A stretch of DNA of 8,283 nt from an uncultured Clostridium sp. (GTDB lineage Bacteria > Bacillota > Clostridia > Oscillospirales > Acutalibacteraceae). This document shows positions 6,697 to 8,283 of the stretch, one piece after another. The notes beneath the pieces are model-generated. The model did not search any database, was not told the DNA's origin, and saw only the letters and a program-made list of their open reading frames with translations. The DNA lies in the NCBI GenBank assembly GCA_900547915.1, contig URIN01000047.1, positions 1 through 8,283 on the forward strand, written 5' to 3'. The number at the start of each line of letters is the position of its first letter. Position 1 is the stretch's first letter. Made by a program: the position numbers and the translations under genes.

Positions 6697-6719
6697 TGCT
6701 TTAATACTGTAATTGTCTG
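6690..6719 (-). promoter_or_regulatory. candidate promoter of the ferredoxin gene
   Basis: On the - strand: CAGACA (6719-6714, 4 of 6 to TTGACA), an 18-base spacer, then TATATT (6695-6690, 5 of 6 to TATAAT). The predicted start near 6683 gives a leader of about 26 bases. The -35 box is weak, so an activator or another promoter is possible. Confidence 0.45.
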
Positions 6720-6795
6720 AAATAATTAATAAAATGCGCTATTTTATCAGTGAATATTCATTGAAAATTACAGTTGTAAACAAGAGAAAAAGCAC
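6696..6795. repeat. nested inverted repeats in the divergent region
   Basis: Three perfect arm pairs are nested in order: GTGCTTT (6696-6702) with AAAGCAC (6789-6795), ACTGTAATT (6706-6714) with AATTACAGT (6766-6774), and ATAAAAT (6729-6735) with ATTTTAT (6741-6747). A separate perfect palindrome, TGAATATTCA, lies at 6751-6760. Together they form an imperfect palindrome of 100 bases. The spacers are unequal, so it would fold with bulges. Function is unknown: regulatory sites, a structured RNA or a decayed miniature element are all possible. Confidence 0.4.
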
Positions 6796-6798
6796 ATC

Positions 6799-6855
6799 GA
6801 TTTGACACGGATTTGACATAAAAAACGCATCGTTTTGATTAGAGGTTGTTATTAT
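6799..6855 (+). promoter_or_regulatory. Pho-box-like 11-base phased repeats before the phosphate transporter
   Basis: GATTTGACA occurs perfectly twice (6799-6807 and 6810-6818), giving TTGACA at 6802 and 6813. In the same 11-base phase lie TTGATT (6835) and TTGTTA (6846); the middle unit (6824, AACGCA) is degenerate. Gram-positive PhoP boxes are TT-A-CA-type hexamers spaced about 5 bases apart, the same period. A -10-like TATTAT (6850-6855) has no good -35 at 17 bases, as expected for an activator-dependent promoter. TTGACA is also the canonical -35 hexamer, so this remains a prediction. Confidence 0.4.
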
Positions 6856-6885
6856 CAAAAAACAGTAAGAAATATTTTGATTAGA
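6833..6885 (+). repeat. 11-base direct repeat, 42 bases apart
   Basis: TTTTGATTAGA occurs perfectly at 6833-6843 and 6875-6885, a 42-base (about four helical turns) offset. ATCAAAA at 6854-6860 is the inverted partner of the first seven bases. The arrangement looks like repeated binding sites in the leader or promoter of the transporter gene. Confidence 0.4.
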
Positions 6886-6922
6886 TTTTGTAAAAAGTTG
6901 TAGAAAAAAGTAGGAGTTTATT

Positions 6923-8237
6923 ATGAGTATATTTTCTGTTTTTTCTCTTTTAGGCGGACTTGCTCTGTTCCTTTACGGTATGAATATGATGGGGGACGGA
7001 CTTGAAAAAATATCCGGCGGCAAGCTGGAACAAATTCTTGAAAAAATGACAGATAAAACCTACAAGGGCGTTTTACTCGGATGCGTTGTTACTGCCGTTA
7101 TTCAATCGTCCTCGGCAGTTACCGTTATGGTTGTCGGTTTTGTAAATTCCGGAATTATGGAACTATCCCGAGCTATCGGAGTTATTATGGGTGCCAATAT
7201 AGGTACAACCGCAACGGCGTGGATACTTTCGCTCACGGGTATAAGCGGAGACAGCCTGATAGTAAATCTCCTTAAGCCATCGTCTTTCGCACCTGTGCTG
7301 GGTGTTATAGGCGTGTTTATGCTGATGTTTTCCAAAAATGAAAAGCGTAAGACTGTTGGAGGAATTATCGCAGGATTTGGTATCCTTATGATGGGTATGG
7401 AATTTATGAGCGACTCAATGAGCGGCCTTGCAGATAATCCTAATTTTACTTCTATTCTTCTCAAGTTCAGCAATCCTGTTCTTGGAATTCTTGTAGGTAT
7501 GATACTTACCGCAATAATCCAGTCTTCAAGTGCGTCAGTAGGTATTCTTCAGGCGCTCTCACTTACGGGCAGTGTGCCGTTTGCAACAGTGTTCCCAGTA
7601 ATACTTGGTCAGAATATAGGCACATGTATTACGGCGCTCATATCTTCTGTGGGCACAAGCAAGAATGCTAAGCGTGCTGCTATTGCTCATCTTTATTTTA
7701 ATATTATCGGTGTTGTTCTTGCTGTTGTGCTGTTCTATGGCGCAAATGCTATATTCAAATTTGATTTCCTTAATGATACTGTATCTCCGTCTCAGATAGC
7801 GCTTATTCATTCGGTATTTAATATATTCTCAACTATCATTATGCTTCCGTTTACAAAGCAGCTTGAAAAACTTGCTTATATGACAATTCGTGAAGGTAAG
7901 AAAGAAAAGGAAAGCGTTCCTGCACTTTTGGATGAGCGCTTCCTGCTTACACCTTCATATGCTGTTGAAAAGAGCAGAGAAGTAACATTTAAAATGGCAG
8001 ATCTTGTTGAAAAAACAGCTATGACAGCGTTTTCACTTGTTAAAAATTATAAAAGTGAAAAAGCTGAAAAAATTACTGAAAACGAAAAGGAAACTGATAA
8101 ATACGAAGAGATACTTGAAACTTATCTTGTAAAAATCAGTTCGTTACAGCTTACTGATGAGGACAGCAAAAATGTATTTATTCTTCACCACGCAATAGAG
8201 GATCTTGAAAAGATTGCGGACTACTGTGAGGATATAC
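6923..8237 (+). CDS. Na+/phosphate cotransporter with PhoU-like C-terminal domain (3' partial)
   Basis: This inner-membrane protein belongs to the Na/Pi-cotransporter family (PF02690 type, NptA/YjbB-like) and moves phosphate with sodium. 438 native codons are present and the stop is lost where the adapter starts. Two inverted-repeat halves carry the family signatures: QSSSAVTV from Gln61 with GANIGTT at 90-96, and QSSSASVG from Gln200 with GQNIGTC at 229-235. About eight hydrophobic helices span 1-320. From about 345 onward the sequence turns charged and helical and looks like a PhoU domain, as in bacterial family members. AGGAG (6912-6916) is 6 bases before the ATG. Reading on past 8237 would append adapter-encoded residues (VSYTHLRAHE). 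Divergent from the ferredoxin gene, with Pho-box-like repeats upstream. Confidence 0.93.
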
Positions 8238-8283
8238 CTGTCTCTTATACACATCTCCGAGCCCACGAGACGGACTCCTATCT
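8238..8283. other. Nextera (Tn5) i7-side library adapter, not genomic
   Basis: The Tn5 mosaic end CTGTCTCTTATACACATCT fills 8238-8256, followed by CCGAGCCCACGAGAC (8257-8271). An 8-base index, GGACTCCT (8272-8279, which I recall as N705), and the first four bases of the P7 oligo (ATCT) follow. It truncates the transporter gene. Confidence 0.98.

Noticed and set aside
6696..6795. An intact MITE or insertion-sequence remnant
   Set aside because: No target-site duplication flanks the arms, the arms are short and the spacers unequal; without further copies this cannot be claimed.
6802..6841. TTGACA at 6802 or 6813 as a plain sigma-A -35 box
   Set aside because: No good -10 lies 16-18 bases downstream of either copy (ACGCAT and TGATTA are poor); the phased-repeat reading explains more, though it is not proven.
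7102..7810. Open frames on the - strand inside the phosphate transporter (7102-7473, 7559-7810) and a + frame at 7081-7275
   Set aside because: The Na/Pi cotransporter frame from 6923 is continuous with intact paired motifs and explains the region.

Overview
The window is a single assembled fragment whose two ends are not biological. Positions 1-47 and 8238-8283 match Illumina Nextera (Tn5) library adapters with their index bases, so the genomic insert is 48-8237. Low GC content (about 40 % by eye), strong AGGAG-type ribosome-binding sites, short intergenic gaps and the protein types point to a Firmicutes/Clostridia bacterium. A gut Oscillospiraceae/Ruminococcaceae-like organism is my best guess, but no marker gene is present to settle it. 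There are no RNA genes, CRISPR arrays, insertion sequences or phage genes.

Left block (72-3636, + strand): three tightly packed genes for an alpha/beta hydrolase, a MurF-type Mur ligase with a membrane-spanning N-terminus, and a D-Ala-D-Ala ligase. The last two belong to consecutive steps of peptidoglycan precursor synthesis: Ddl makes D-Ala-D-Ala and MurF attaches it to the UDP-MurNAc-tripeptide. The block ends in a GC-rich hairpin terminator. A GNAT acetyltransferase (3677-4180) starts only 11 bases after that terminator and converges on the next block across a bidirectional terminator.

Middle block (4237-6657, - strand): a small monocluster ferredoxin, then a DUF1275 membrane protein and a MATE-family efflux protein. 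The last two genes overlap by 8 bases and share a good promoter at 6380-6408. The ferredoxin has its own candidate promoter. No strong terminator separates it from the DUF1275 gene.

Right block (6923-8237, + strand): a Na+/phosphate cotransporter with a PhoU-like C-terminal part, cut off by the contig end. It is absent from simple stop-to-stop ORF lists because it has no stop codon in the window. The 265-base divergent region between the ferredoxin and the transporter is the richest non-coding part. It holds TTGACA/TTGATT/TTGTTA repeats on an 11-base period (Pho-box-like), an 11-base repeat 42 bases apart, and nested inverted repeats.

Most of the window is ordinary core and accessory clostridial genome. 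The most interesting items are the membrane-anchored Mur ligase in its hydrolase/Ddl cassette and the phased repeats ahead of the phosphate transporter. I do not see convincing evidence for a wholly new biological system.
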